From an uncultured Spirochaetales bacterium (GTDB lineage: Bacteria; Spirochaetota; Spirochaetia; DTKZ01), in assembly GCA_937991975.1 (NCBI GenBank), contig CALKLC010000120.1, positions 1 through 42,664 on the forward strand: DNA of 42,664 bases, read 5' to 3'. Shown one piece after another: positions 8,547 through 16,962 of this stretch; within the stretch, counting starts at the first letter, position 1; each line of letters begins with the position of its first letter. The position numbers and the translations under genes were made by a program. The notes under the pieces are model-generated. The model searched no databases. It was not told the origin of the DNA and was given only the letters and a program-made list of their open reading frames with translations.

Positions 8547-10289
8547 CTATAAGTCATATAAGTCATGCGCTATCTCGAGAAACCAGCGTTTCAGCCGTTC
8601 TGTGTATTCCTTCCTGCATACGGGTGAGACATCGTACAATTTATCCCGAAGGACAAACCGGTTCTGTGGATCCCGCCTCCCAACGGAGACAAAGCAATAG
8701 TAATGGAAGAGTTTCTTCGCCGGATGAGGGGTGGGATCCTTTGCCAGTTCCTCCAGACATTCCTTTGCAAAACTGGATCCTTTCTGGGCCTCTCCTTTTA
8801 CGAAGTTATACACATCCTCCCACCATTCCAGGAATCGTTCCCGCTGCACGTCGTAGAGGGTCTCGGCAAAGATCAACTGAAGCATGGGGGAGATCTTGAA
8901 ATTGATCCTTCCACGGGTGGCTCTCCCAAAGACCTTCCGTGTATCCTTCGATAGATCGTCCCCCGAATGGCAGTCGAGCATCAGGTTGTATAGAGAGGCG
9001 ATGTCAGAAATAACCTTTACCCGATGTTCCAGCCCGGACAGTCCGTCAGGGCAACGGTAATCTGTGCTTTTCTCTACCCCAAAATTCGGTGCCAGGTGGG
9101 TAACGGGCAGCCCCCGTCGTTCGATCTCGATTGCAAGGAAAACCACTTCTTCCGGTCGGGTGATACAATTACAGGTAGAGACTTCTGGGGGATTCTCGTC
9201 GATGGAAAGCTCCAGATCAAAAGGTTGGTTTCCCTTCAAGGATTTCAAATGAGCCGAGAGTTGTTCCAGAGCATCAAGAGCCTTCCAGTACTTTCCCACC
9301 AGTCTTCCGATCTCTTCTTCGGAGAAAGCGTACTTCCTACCGCCAATGGTTCTGGTCCGTTTATGGTAGAGAAGGACGTCTCTCCGTTCCCCTTCGTCGG
9401 GAATCTGCTGCGTTAGGTACTCCCACCCCATACCGCTGGATGAGTCCAAAAGGGCCGAATATCCAAGGATATCGGACACATCAACGGTAAAGAAAGTGTA
9501 ATACCTCGCGGCTCGCATCACCTTCTTGGCCCTTTTCAATCCTTCAGGGCCTCGTTTCACCTGAATGTGATCTGCATCCGCCCCATATTTGGGGAAACTT
9601 GGATCCTTCAGAATGGCAAGGATCCCCGCATGGAGGAGTCCCTCGAAGGTACTTCCCGTGTGTCCTTCAGCAATGGTACCAAAACTGAATAGGTAGTTTT
9701 CATGAGGAGCCTTTCCCTCTTTGAGATCATCCAGCAGGTTCAGTTCTCGGAGGGAATTCTGTATCGCATTCGCCGCAAACATTCCCTCTTCCATCGCCCG
9801 GATGGCTGCCGGCCAGACAAGGACCGTGTGCCGATCCCCTACTCCCAAGCGGGGGGTAGAACCCAACGCCCGAGGAGCCTTTTCAGGATTCAGTTCCATA
9901 AGGTACGTTTCCAGCACTTCCATGTCGGTAGGATAGAGAGAGAGGTTCTGTCCTCCCGGAAGAGGCTTGGTAGCCATGGGGTATCCCAGTTTTGAAGAAC
10001 CTTGCATGGGACCTATTCGCACAAAAAGGTGCTGTCCATCCGGCAAAGAGCCCAGAAACACATCAGCCCCTTGATCAGGTGCATGGGAAGCCGGATACAC
10101 CGTCAGATAGTTTCCCGAAAGGGGAGATTCTTGATTCTTCCCTGCCAGAGCTTGTAAGCGATGCCAGAATCGGTCATCCTCCTGAAACACCAGGGAAATG
10201 GCAGAATCCCGATCCCACGTGGCGGTATCCAGTACTCCAGGATTCCGTGCAGGGTCTATCTCCAGTTTGCCGAACGAGTAAGTCCCCAT
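8547..10289 (-). CDS. Tagaturonate epimerase-like protein (UxaE family candidate)
   Basis: 580 aa; SIDENPPEVSTCNCITRPEEVVFLAIEIERRGLPVTHLAPNFGVEKSTDYR and LMLDCHSGDDLS resemble the metal-binding/HSGSDKFS-type segments of UxaE; genomic context of SDRs, LarA-like and GntR supports sugar-acid metabolism. Confidence 0.6.
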   Translation of the reverse strand: MGTYSFGKLEIDPARNPGVLDTATWDRDSAISLVFQEDDRFWHRLQALAGKNQESPLSGNYLTVYPASHAPDQGADVFLGSLPDGQHLFVRIGPMQGSSKLGYPMATKPLPGGQNLSLYPTDMEVLETYLMELNPEKAPRALGSTPRLGVGDRHTVLVWPAAIRAMEEGMFAANAIQNSLRELNLLDDLKEGKAPHENYLFSFGTIAEGHTGSTFEGLLHAGILAILKDPSFPKYGADADHIQVKRGPEGLKRAKKVMRAARYYTFFTVDVSDILGYSALLDSSSGMGWEYLTQQIPDEGERRDVLLYHKRTRTIGGRKYAFSEEEIGRLVGKYWKALDALEQLSAHLKSLKGNQPFDLELSIDENPPEVSTCNCITRPEEVVFLAIEIERRGLPVTHLAPNFGVEKSTDYRCPDGLSGLEHRVKVISDIASLYNLMLDCHSGDDLSKDTRKVFGRATRGRINFKISPMLQLIFAETLYDVQRERFLEWWEDVYNFVKGEAQKGSSFAKECLEELAKDPTPHPAKKLFHYYCFVSVGRRDPQNRFVLRDKLYDVSPVCRKEYTERLKRWFLEIAHDLYDL

Positions 10290-10301
10290 GGGTATCCCTC
10301 C

Positions 10302-11579
10302 TTAGGGTTCATAGTATGGGATCGTAAGGGGCCCTTCGGGCAACACACATATCTTGATGGCAGGGCCCAGTTCCCGAATTTTTTCCTCCACAAGCTTTTC
10401 GATGGAAGGACAGTATTCCAGATGGCATTTGCGCACCGTCTCTTTCGACAGATGGGTGGTATAAAGATAAATCCGAGCTTTCTTGACCAAAAGAGCAAGA
10501 ATATGCGCCTGCCATTGATCATCCATTCTGAATCCTTCTGAACGGATCCGTGTCAATAACGCATCCGGATCTTTCGCTTCCTGTAAGAGCCGTCCAAAGG
10601 AGCCATGTTCGGGTACCCCATCCCAACACTCAGCTGCCACCACAATCGTTCCCCCTGGTTTGGTAATCTTGGCAGCAGCACTCATCCCCTTCACTGCCTG
10701 GTACAGGTTTAAATCCAGAGGGTATCCTGCGTTGGAGGTAATTACCAGATCATACAGCGTATCGGTTCGTACCATGGAAGTGCTTCGTACAAACTCGGTC
10801 CCCTTCCGGTAGGCATGGATCCAATCCCCGGCAAAGGATGCGGTTATGTGCTTTTCCTTGTTCAAAGTCACGTTTACCAGAAAATTTGGTTTCACAAGGG
10901 AAGCTGCCTCATCGATCTCCTCTCGTAGTGGGTTCCCCTCGAGGATCCCCCAGTTTGCGGCTGGAGAATCGATATTCCGAGCATCATGATTCCGCATCAC
11001 TGTGTCCAGATGGGCAAGGCCAGGCATCACAGCCTTTCCCCCACCGGAGAACCCCGCAAAAAAGTGGGGTTCGATGAATCCTGTAAGGATTTTGAAAGAA
11101 CAGTGGAGAAACTCCCGATGGATCTTCACGATCGTTCCTCTCCGGGTTGTTCCCACCCCCTCGTGCTGATCCACGGCCCGGGCATCGTTCTGCACGATCC
11201 GATAGGTTCGGACGATATCCGCTCCCAGCATGGACTCCAGTTCTTCCCGGGTATTCAACCTGTGAGTTCCGGTAGAATTGAACAGGGTGATCCGATGGGT
11301 GGGAACGCCTGAACGTTCCAGTTCCTGGAGAATGGCTGGAATAAGGATATGGTTGGGAGTAGGTCTCGTGATATCGCTGAACACGATTCCCACCGAATCG
11401 GTGGCTCCCACAAGCTCCCGAAGGGGTTTTGTTCCGATCGGATTTCTCAAAGAACCGATAATCGTCCCATGAGGATCTTTAGCAGCAGACACATAGGAGG
11501 GCTCGATGATTCGAACAGGGAGATCATCCGGTAGCGTAAGGGGTAGCCCCTCTTTCCCATAGGCTAAATGTACTACCAT
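10302..11579 (-). CDS. LarA-family (nickel-pincer) 2-hydroxyacid racemase/epimerase
   Basis: VFSDITRPTPNHILIPAIL, STGTHRLNTREELESMLG, ILTGFIEPHFFAGFSGGGKAVMPGLA, ITSNAGYPLDLNLYQAVKGMSAA. Confidence 0.9.
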   Translation of the reverse strand: MVVHLAYGKEGLPLTLPDDLPVRIIEPSYVSAAKDPHGTIIGSLRNPIGTKPLRELVGATDSVGIVFSDITRPTPNHILIPAILQELERSGVPTHRITLFNSTGTHRLNTREELESMLGADIVRTYRIVQNDARAVDQHEGVGTTRRGTIVKIHREFLHCSFKILTGFIEPHFFAGFSGGGKAVMPGLAHLDTVMRNHDARNIDSPAANWGILEGNPLREEIDEAASLVKPNFLVNVTLNKEKHITASFAGDWIHAYRKGTEFVRSTSMVRTDTLYDLVITSNAGYPLDLNLYQAVKGMSAAAKITKPGGTIVVAAECWDGVPEHGSFGRLLQEAKDPDALLTRIRSEGFRMDDQWQAHILALLVKKARIYLYTTHLSKETVRKCHLEYCPSIEKLVEEKIRELGPAIKICVLPEGPLTIPYYEP

Positions 11580-11604
11580 CTATCTTTCCTTTTTCCTGTC
11601 TGTT

Positions 11605-13326
11605 TCAACCTTCTGCCACACCTTTCATCCGTTCCCGTACCATCTGGCTCATCTCCTGGTACATACCAATGAATTGTGTCAATGTTTCATGAACGGGTTT
11701 CCATGCTGCCACCGCCTCTGCATCTTTCTTATCCAGGGTAAGCACCCTCTCCGGTTTTCCCATCGAACTATTTTCTGGAACCCACCAGGCTTGCCGGAAG
11801 ATCTCGCTCTTCAAGAGGATCTCCACCTCCTTGTCAGGGGTTTTCCCATGGAGGGCATCGATCACGAGGGGTCTTGGATGAACATCGTACGCTCTTCGGA
11901 CGTTGGGGAAAATCGTAATGAGGGGGATCCCCCAGAGTTCCGAAATATCAGGGATCCAATCATCATAGATCCGCAGGGAGGCAATCATAATTTTTACCTT
12001 GTCCGGATCAACTCCCAGCCCTCCTTTTTCCGGGGCGGAATAAAGCCGGTACGCTGCTTTTCGAGCCACCTCCACTCCCGCCCACCGAGCAGCCTCCACC
12101 CCTCCCTCTACCCCTTTTGCCTTCAACTCATCCCGCACAGGGAACGCCAGCCTTCCGTTCATAATAGCAATGTAGGAAACAAGAGCATTCCCTTTCTGTA
12201 ATACTTCGGCAAAGGGGATGGATTGGAACAGACTGAAGGTAAGAGTCACAGTTACCCCGATCCCCTTAGAGGTGAGTTTTTTGGCTGCCTCCAGTCCTGC
12301 CGCTGTGGAAGGCACCTTGATCACCACATTAGGTACCCCTCCCAGCCGTTTCTCCAACTCTCTGTAGATGAAGACTGCCTCCTTCACCATTTTCTCGCTA
12401 TCCAGGTGGGCTTTTGGATTCACCTGCAGACTCACGTACCCCTGTTTTCCCTCACTCCAGAGGAAGATCGGCCGCAGTAACCGACAGTTCCTCTCTACTA
12501 CCGAGGTAGTAACCAATGCATTGATCCGCTCGATTGCCTCGGAAAGACTTTGTTCCGGCCCTTCCAGGATGGATGCAAGTTTTTTCTTTGAATAAGTCGA
12601 ACGAATCACTTCCTCCACCCGCTTGTTCCAGTATACCGGATCTATGTCCCATGCAAGTTTGATTAGAACTGGATTGGTAGTCACGAAGGTCCCGCCAATC
12701 CGCATCATAGAATCGAGAAACTCTGCATAATCGTTCCCGATTTCGGTATGGAGACTCCCCGCCAATGCAGATCTGGCCGCAATGCGAAGGTTCGATTTGT
12801 TATACTCATGGATGAGATTTTCAATATATTCTTGAATCCCTTTGCCCCACAGAGAGTTAACCATCCGGGTGACTTCCTCATCCGCCGCAATTCCCTCTGC
12901 CTTCAATCGGGCACGGGTTGTCTTTTTGATTTCTTCCTCGAATGCAACGGCCTCATCCGGAAAGGCCTCTAAAAGGGATCCGAGAGTCTCTAAGGTTCGT
13001 ACTGTATAGGATTGTATTCCTTCTTCTCCCAGCATAGGCAAGAGTTTCCGCTCTGCAGGGAAAGAACGAAGATCCAATGAGAGGTTCAGGAGGAAGCGGA
13101 GAATGATCGATCGATCGACTTCGGAACTCTTTACGGCTTTCCCCGTAAATTTCTTCTCTAGAAACGCGAACCGTTTCTTGAAGGTATCACTGGTAGAGAA
13201 GTATAGGAGTGCCCCTCGGACAGCCTCCTCATGTCCCTGCACAAGGGAATCCCACAAGTTTTCCAGTGTGGCCTTCTCCCACCTCTTCTTCTCTTCTCGA
13301 ATTCGTTCCTTCAGTTTCAGATTCAT
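11605..13326 (-). CDS. Transaldolase-family protein with ~200-residue N-terminal extension
   Basis: FLDSMMRIGGTFVTTNPVLIKLAWD; VVIKVPSTAAGLEAAKKLTSKGIGVTVTLTFSLFQ (catalytic-Lys region). Start set at 13326 (SD GGAGGAG). Confidence 0.85.
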   Translation of the reverse strand: MNLKLKERIREEKKRWEKATLENLWDSLVQGHEEAVRGALLYFSTSDTFKKRFAFLEKKFTGKAVKSSEVDRSIILRFLLNLSLDLRSFPAERKLLPMLGEEGIQSYTVRTLETLGSLLEAFPDEAVAFEEEIKKTTRARLKAEGIAADEEVTRMVNSLWGKGIQEYIENLIHEYNKSNLRIAARSALAGSLHTEIGNDYAEFLDSMMRIGGTFVTTNPVLIKLAWDIDPVYWNKRVEEVIRSTYSKKKLASILEGPEQSLSEAIERINALVTTSVVERNCRLLRPIFLWSEGKQGYVSLQVNPKAHLDSEKMVKEAVFIYRELEKRLGGVPNVVIKVPSTAAGLEAAKKLTSKGIGVTVTLTFSLFQSIPFAEVLQKGNALVSYIAIMNGRLAFPVRDELKAKGVEGGVEAARWAGVEVARKAAYRLYSAPEKGGLGVDPDKVKIMIASLRIYDDWIPDISELWGIPLITIFPNVRRAYDVHPRPLVIDALHGKTPDKEVEILLKSEIFRQAWWVPENSSMGKPERVLTLDKKDAEAVAAWKPVHETLTQFIGMYQEMSQMVRERMKGVAEG

Positions 13327-13344
13327 AGGTTTCTCCTCCATTCA

Positions 13345-14016
13345 TTACTCATGAATAAACCCTTCCAGCTTCAGTACTGCATCCCGGGAGGCCAGGATAT
13401 GGGCAGACATGACCTGCTCGATTCTTTCCTCATCCTGGGACAGAAAGGCCTGGATGATGGCAATATGTTCCTGATTGGTAGATTCTATCCGTTTCGGAAG
13501 CCTCCCTGCAAGGATACGCATACGCTGGTTCTGGTCCATTACCACCCGGTACATTTCTATTAGATGTTTATTCTGAGTACACTCCACGATGTAATCGTGC
13601 AGATCCCGATCATACTGGAACCAATCTTTGAACGATATAGAACCCATATCCATCGTGGTGAACAGCTTCAGGAATTGTTCCAGGACTCCTCGATCCATCC
13701 TCCGACTGGAAATGCGGGCGATCTTGGGCTCTAAAAGAAGTCGGATCTGGTAGATCTCGTAGATGTCCTGTACAGAAATAGGTGAGACAAAGGTACCTTG
13801 CCTGGGATAGATATCGATAAGATGTTCCCGTTGGAGACGGAGCAAGGCCTCCCGAATGGGGGTTCGAGACGTACCGAACTCCGAAGCCAATGAATCCTCT
13901 GAAACTACCGATCCCGGAAGCATTTCACAGGAAATGATCCGTTCCTTGATTCTTCGGTAGACCTGTTCCTGCAGAGCTTCCTTCTTCATGCTCGAAGTCC
14001 CGATCGGTGTTTTCAT
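13345..14016 (-). CDS. GntR family transcriptional regulator (FCD-type)
   Basis: QVYRRIKERIISCEMLPGSVVSEDSLASEFGTSRTPIREALLRLQREHLIDIYPRQGTFVSPI; FCD-like C-terminus. ATG overlaps the upstream stop (TAATG). Confidence 0.93.
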   Translation of the reverse strand: MKTPIGTSSMKKEALQEQVYRRIKERIISCEMLPGSVVSEDSLASEFGTSRTPIREALLRLQREHLIDIYPRQGTFVSPISVQDIYEIYQIRLLLEPKIARISSRRMDRGVLEQFLKLFTTMDMGSISFKDWFQYDRDLHDYIVECTQNKHLIEMYRVVMDQNQRMRILAGRLPKRIESTNQEHIAIIQAFLSQDEERIEQVMSAHILASRDAVLKLEGFIHE

Positions 14017-15053
14017 TATTCCTTCGGATCCAGCACGATTTTCAATCCGCGTTTTGCTTCGAATAGATCGAAGGCCTTCTTCCATTCTGCCAGGGGAAGG
14101 ATATCGGATACGAGAGGTTTCAACTGTACCTGCCCCTCGGCCACCATATGCAACGCCCGTTCCCAGGAAGTCCATCGGGATCCAAGAGATCCGGTAACCT
14201 TCACCTCTTTATAGCAGATCCGTTCGAAATCTAAGGATATGGGCTTTCCGAATAGTCCAATTTGTGTCAACTGTCCCCGTTTCCTCACAGAAAGAAGGGC
14301 GTCCTGCAGGGCCTTCTCGCTTCCCGAACACTCCAATACAACGTCTACCCCAACGCCCCGCGTGATCTCTTCCACCAATTCCCCCAGACTTTGCTTCGTG
14401 ACATCCACCGTCCACTCTGCACCGAGGGCTTTTGCTTTTTCAAGCCTTTCCGAATCTACAGGAGTACCCGTGACCAGTACGCGGGCTCCATGCGCTTTCG
14501 CTACCTGGAGGGTAGCCAAACCGATGGCTCCCGGCCCCGATACAAGGACTGTATCCCCCGCCTGGATATGGGTAAGTTCCACCACAGCATGCACAATACA
14601 GGCAAGAGGTTCCATCAGAGCGCCTTCAAGGAAGGAAATAGAATCTGGCAGCGGATGGAGGCGAGCTGCAGGAACGATCGTGTAGGGAGCGAAAGCACCG
14701 TTGTACCAGTAGCCGAGAGTCTTACGCTGGTTACAGAGGTTGTAGTACCCTTCCCTGCAATGGATACAGACTCCACAGTATGAGTACGCTGTTTCTGAGA
14801 CCACCCGATCCCCTGGCTTCCAGTGTTCCACACCAAGTCCAACCTCTACGATTGTTCCGCTGAACTCATGTCCCGTGATTACGGGCGGACGCACAGGAAT
14901 GGCAATGTCACTATGGTAGATATGAAGGTCTGAACCGCAGATTCCTGTGTACTGGACTGCGATCTTTACCTCTCCCGGGCCTGGTTTTGGTTCCGGAACT
15001 TCCCGCAGTTCCATATTCCCGGGCCCAGCCGCATACTTCACTAACCCCTTCAT
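14016..15053 (-). CDS. Zinc-dependent medium-chain alcohol/polyol dehydrogenase
   Basis: GICGSDLHIYHSDIAIPVRPPVITGHEFSGTIVEVG; four-Cys structural zinc loop (CGVCIHCREGYYNLC); VLVSGPGAIGLATLQVAKAHGARVLVTG. Confidence 0.93.
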   Translation of the reverse strand: MKGLVKYAAGPGNMELREVPEPKPGPGEVKIAVQYTGICGSDLHIYHSDIAIPVRPPVITGHEFSGTIVEVGLGVEHWKPGDRVVSETAYSYCGVCIHCREGYYNLCNQRKTLGYWYNGAFAPYTIVPAARLHPLPDSISFLEGALMEPLACIVHAVVELTHIQAGDTVLVSGPGAIGLATLQVAKAHGARVLVTGTPVDSERLEKAKALGAEWTVDVTKQSLGELVEEITRGVGVDVVLECSGSEKALQDALLSVRKRGQLTQIGLFGKPISLDFERICYKEVKVTGSLGSRWTSWERALHMVAEGQVQLKPLVSDILPLAEWKKAFDLFEAKRGLKIVLDPKE

Positions 15054-16009
15054 TACAACCCTCCTTTCTTTTTCAGAACCTCCTCCGCAGCCTTCACGAT
15101 ATGCTGGGAAGTCAACCCATACTTTTCTAGAAGAGCCTGATAATCCCCTGACTCGGCAAAGGTGTCCCGTACTCCCACGAACTCGATGGGTACTGGATAA
15201 AGACGTCCTACTGCCTCGGCTGCCGCACCTCCCAGGCCTCCGTGGATAGAATGCTCTTCTGCCACCACAATTCCGCCCGTTTCTTTCGCACATCTCTCGA
15301 GGAGTTCCGTGTCCAGGGGTTTGATGGTATGGATGTTTACCACTCTCGCGGACACTCCCTGTGCCTCGAGTATCTGAGCAGCCTCCATTGCTCGGTGTAC
15401 CATGTAGCCAGTTGCTACGAGGGTAATGTCTTTTCCGCTTCGAAGGAGTTTCCCTTTCCCCAGGACAAAAGGCTGGCTATCATTTTCTGGAATGTCCGGG
15501 CACTCGTTTCTGTGGATCCTAATGTATACCGGGCCTTTATACTGCACCGCCGCTTCTGTAGCCGCCTTGACTTCAGCCCCATCAGCCGGGCAAATGACCA
15601 GCATGTTGGGAAGGGCACGCATAAAAGCGATATCCAGGATGGAATGATGACTCGCTCCATCGTAGGAGTCGGAAAGCCCTGCATAGGTTCCTGCCAGTTT
15701 CACATTCAGTTTCGTATACGCTATAAGACTACGAATGGGATCTCCACATCGGAGGACCATGAAACAGGCAAAGGTGTTCACGAAGGGAATCAGCCCTGTG
15801 GTTGAAATACCCGCTGCCATGGCTGCCATATTCATTTCTGCAATCCCCACATTGAAGAAACGCTCAGGGAACGCTTCCCCAAACAGGATGGTCCTTGTGG
15901 AGGTTGCCACATCCGCATCGAATACAACGATATGGGGGTTGGTCTTTCCCAGTTCCACTAGAGTTTCACCATACACTTGCCTCATGGCCTTCCCTGTTGC
16001 TCCTGCCAT
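15053..16009 (-). CDS. Transketolase C-terminal subunit (split transketolase)
   Basis: AMRQVYGETLVELGKTNPHIVVFDADVATST...FFNVGIAEMNMAAMAAGISTTGLIPFVNTFACF. Confidence 0.95.
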   Translation of the reverse strand: MAGATGKAMRQVYGETLVELGKTNPHIVVFDADVATSTRTILFGEAFPERFFNVGIAEMNMAAMAAGISTTGLIPFVNTFACFMVLRCGDPIRSLIAYTKLNVKLAGTYAGLSDSYDGASHHSILDIAFMRALPNMLVICPADGAEVKAATEAAVQYKGPVYIRIHRNECPDIPENDSQPFVLGKGKLLRSGKDITLVATGYMVHRAMEAAQILEAQGVSARVVNIHTIKPLDTELLERCAKETGGIVVAEEHSIHGGLGGAAAEAVGRLYPVPIEFVGVRDTFAESGDYQALLEKYGLTSQHIVKAAEEVLKKKGGL

Positions 16010-16842
16010 TACCTTCCCCCTTCCAGTTCCTGAATCGCAGCTTCGTATTCCGCCTTGCTGATGGGTTTTCCATGCCACGTATGTTTCCCTTCCATGAAAG
16101 AAACCCCCTTCCCTTTTACTGTATGGGCAATAATGAGGGTGGGTTTCCCTTTCACCTGATGAGCCTCCTGAATAGCATCGTAAATTTCTTCCACCTTATG
16201 ACCGTTTACCTCGAAGGTATTCCAGCCAAAGGAACTCCACTTTCCTTTTACATCCCCCAAAGGCATGATTTGATCCACTGTCCCATCCAGTTGCACCCCA
16301 TTCTTGTCGAGAATCGCAACTACATTATCCACACCATACTTAGCCCCGGCCATGGCCGCTTCCCATACGATCCCTTCCTGAATCTCCCCATCCCCTAAGA
16401 GAACATACGTATAGAAAGGTTTCCTTTGGAGTCTGGCTCCAAGACCCATCCCTAAAGCGGCAGAAAGCCCCAGACCCAGAGGGCCTGTGGAGAGTTCTAC
16501 CCCCGGGGTCTTCAGCGCGCAGGGATGACCCTGCAGCCTGCTGTTGAGTTGCCTCAGGGTTTTAAGCTCTTCCTTTGGAAAGAACCCCTTTTCAGCCAGA
16601 GCGATATAGAGCATAGGAGCTGCGTGTCCTTTGGCCAGGACGAACCTGTCCCTCTCTTCCCAGTAAGGATTCTTCGGATCCACCTTCATTACTTCAAAAT
16701 ATAGGGTGGTTATGATCTCGGTGGCGGATAAAGACCCTCCTGGATGTCCTGTTTGCACAGAATAAAGAGTGTCGAGGAGAGTTCTACGGAACTGTTTGCA
16801 GAGCCCCTCCAGGACGGCTTTCCGTTCCTTGGATAATCCCAT
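16009..16842 (-). CDS. Transketolase N-terminal subunit (split transketolase)
   Basis: TGHPGGSLSATEIITTLYFEVM; RDRFVLAKGHAAPMLYIALAE; GDGEIQEGIVWEAAMAGAKYGVDNVVAILDKNGVQLDG (ThDP motif). Confidence 0.95.
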   Translation of the reverse strand: MGLSKERKAVLEGLCKQFRRTLLDTLYSVQTGHPGGSLSATEIITTLYFEVMKVDPKNPYWEERDRFVLAKGHAAPMLYIALAEKGFFPKEELKTLRQLNSRLQGHPCALKTPGVELSTGPLGLGLSAALGMGLGARLQRKPFYTYVLLGDGEIQEGIVWEAAMAGAKYGVDNVVAILDKNGVQLDGTVDQIMPLGDVKGKWSSFGWNTFEVNGHKVEEIYDAIQEAHQVKGKPTLIIAHTVKGKGVSFMEGKHTWHGKPISKAEYEAAIQELEGGR

Positions 16843-16860
16843 GGTGCCTCCTGCAGTATG

Positions 16861-16881
16861 TTGACTTCTATTTTAAGTCAA
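16861..16881 (-). promoter_or_regulatory. Inverted repeat overlapping a -10-like TAAAAT upstream of the transketolase operon (candidate operator)
   Basis: TTGACTT-7 nt-AAGTCAA perfect 7-bp arms. Confidence 0.5.
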
Positions 16882-16962
16882 AGATGCTCGAAACAATGAT
16901 GATTACTCAATGGGGCCCGAACATCTTGTATAAAATAGATATATCAGATTCTATCGAAGCAT

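Noticed and set aside
11674-12201. 175-aa plus-strand ORF
   Set aside because: Antisense to the transaldolase-family CDS, which has clear conserved motifs.
14016-15293. Long N-terminal extension of the ADH ORF (425 aa)
   Set aside because: MCERNGRNCGG... overlaps the transketolase-C gene; real start is MKGLVKYAAG at 15053 with a TAATG overlap.
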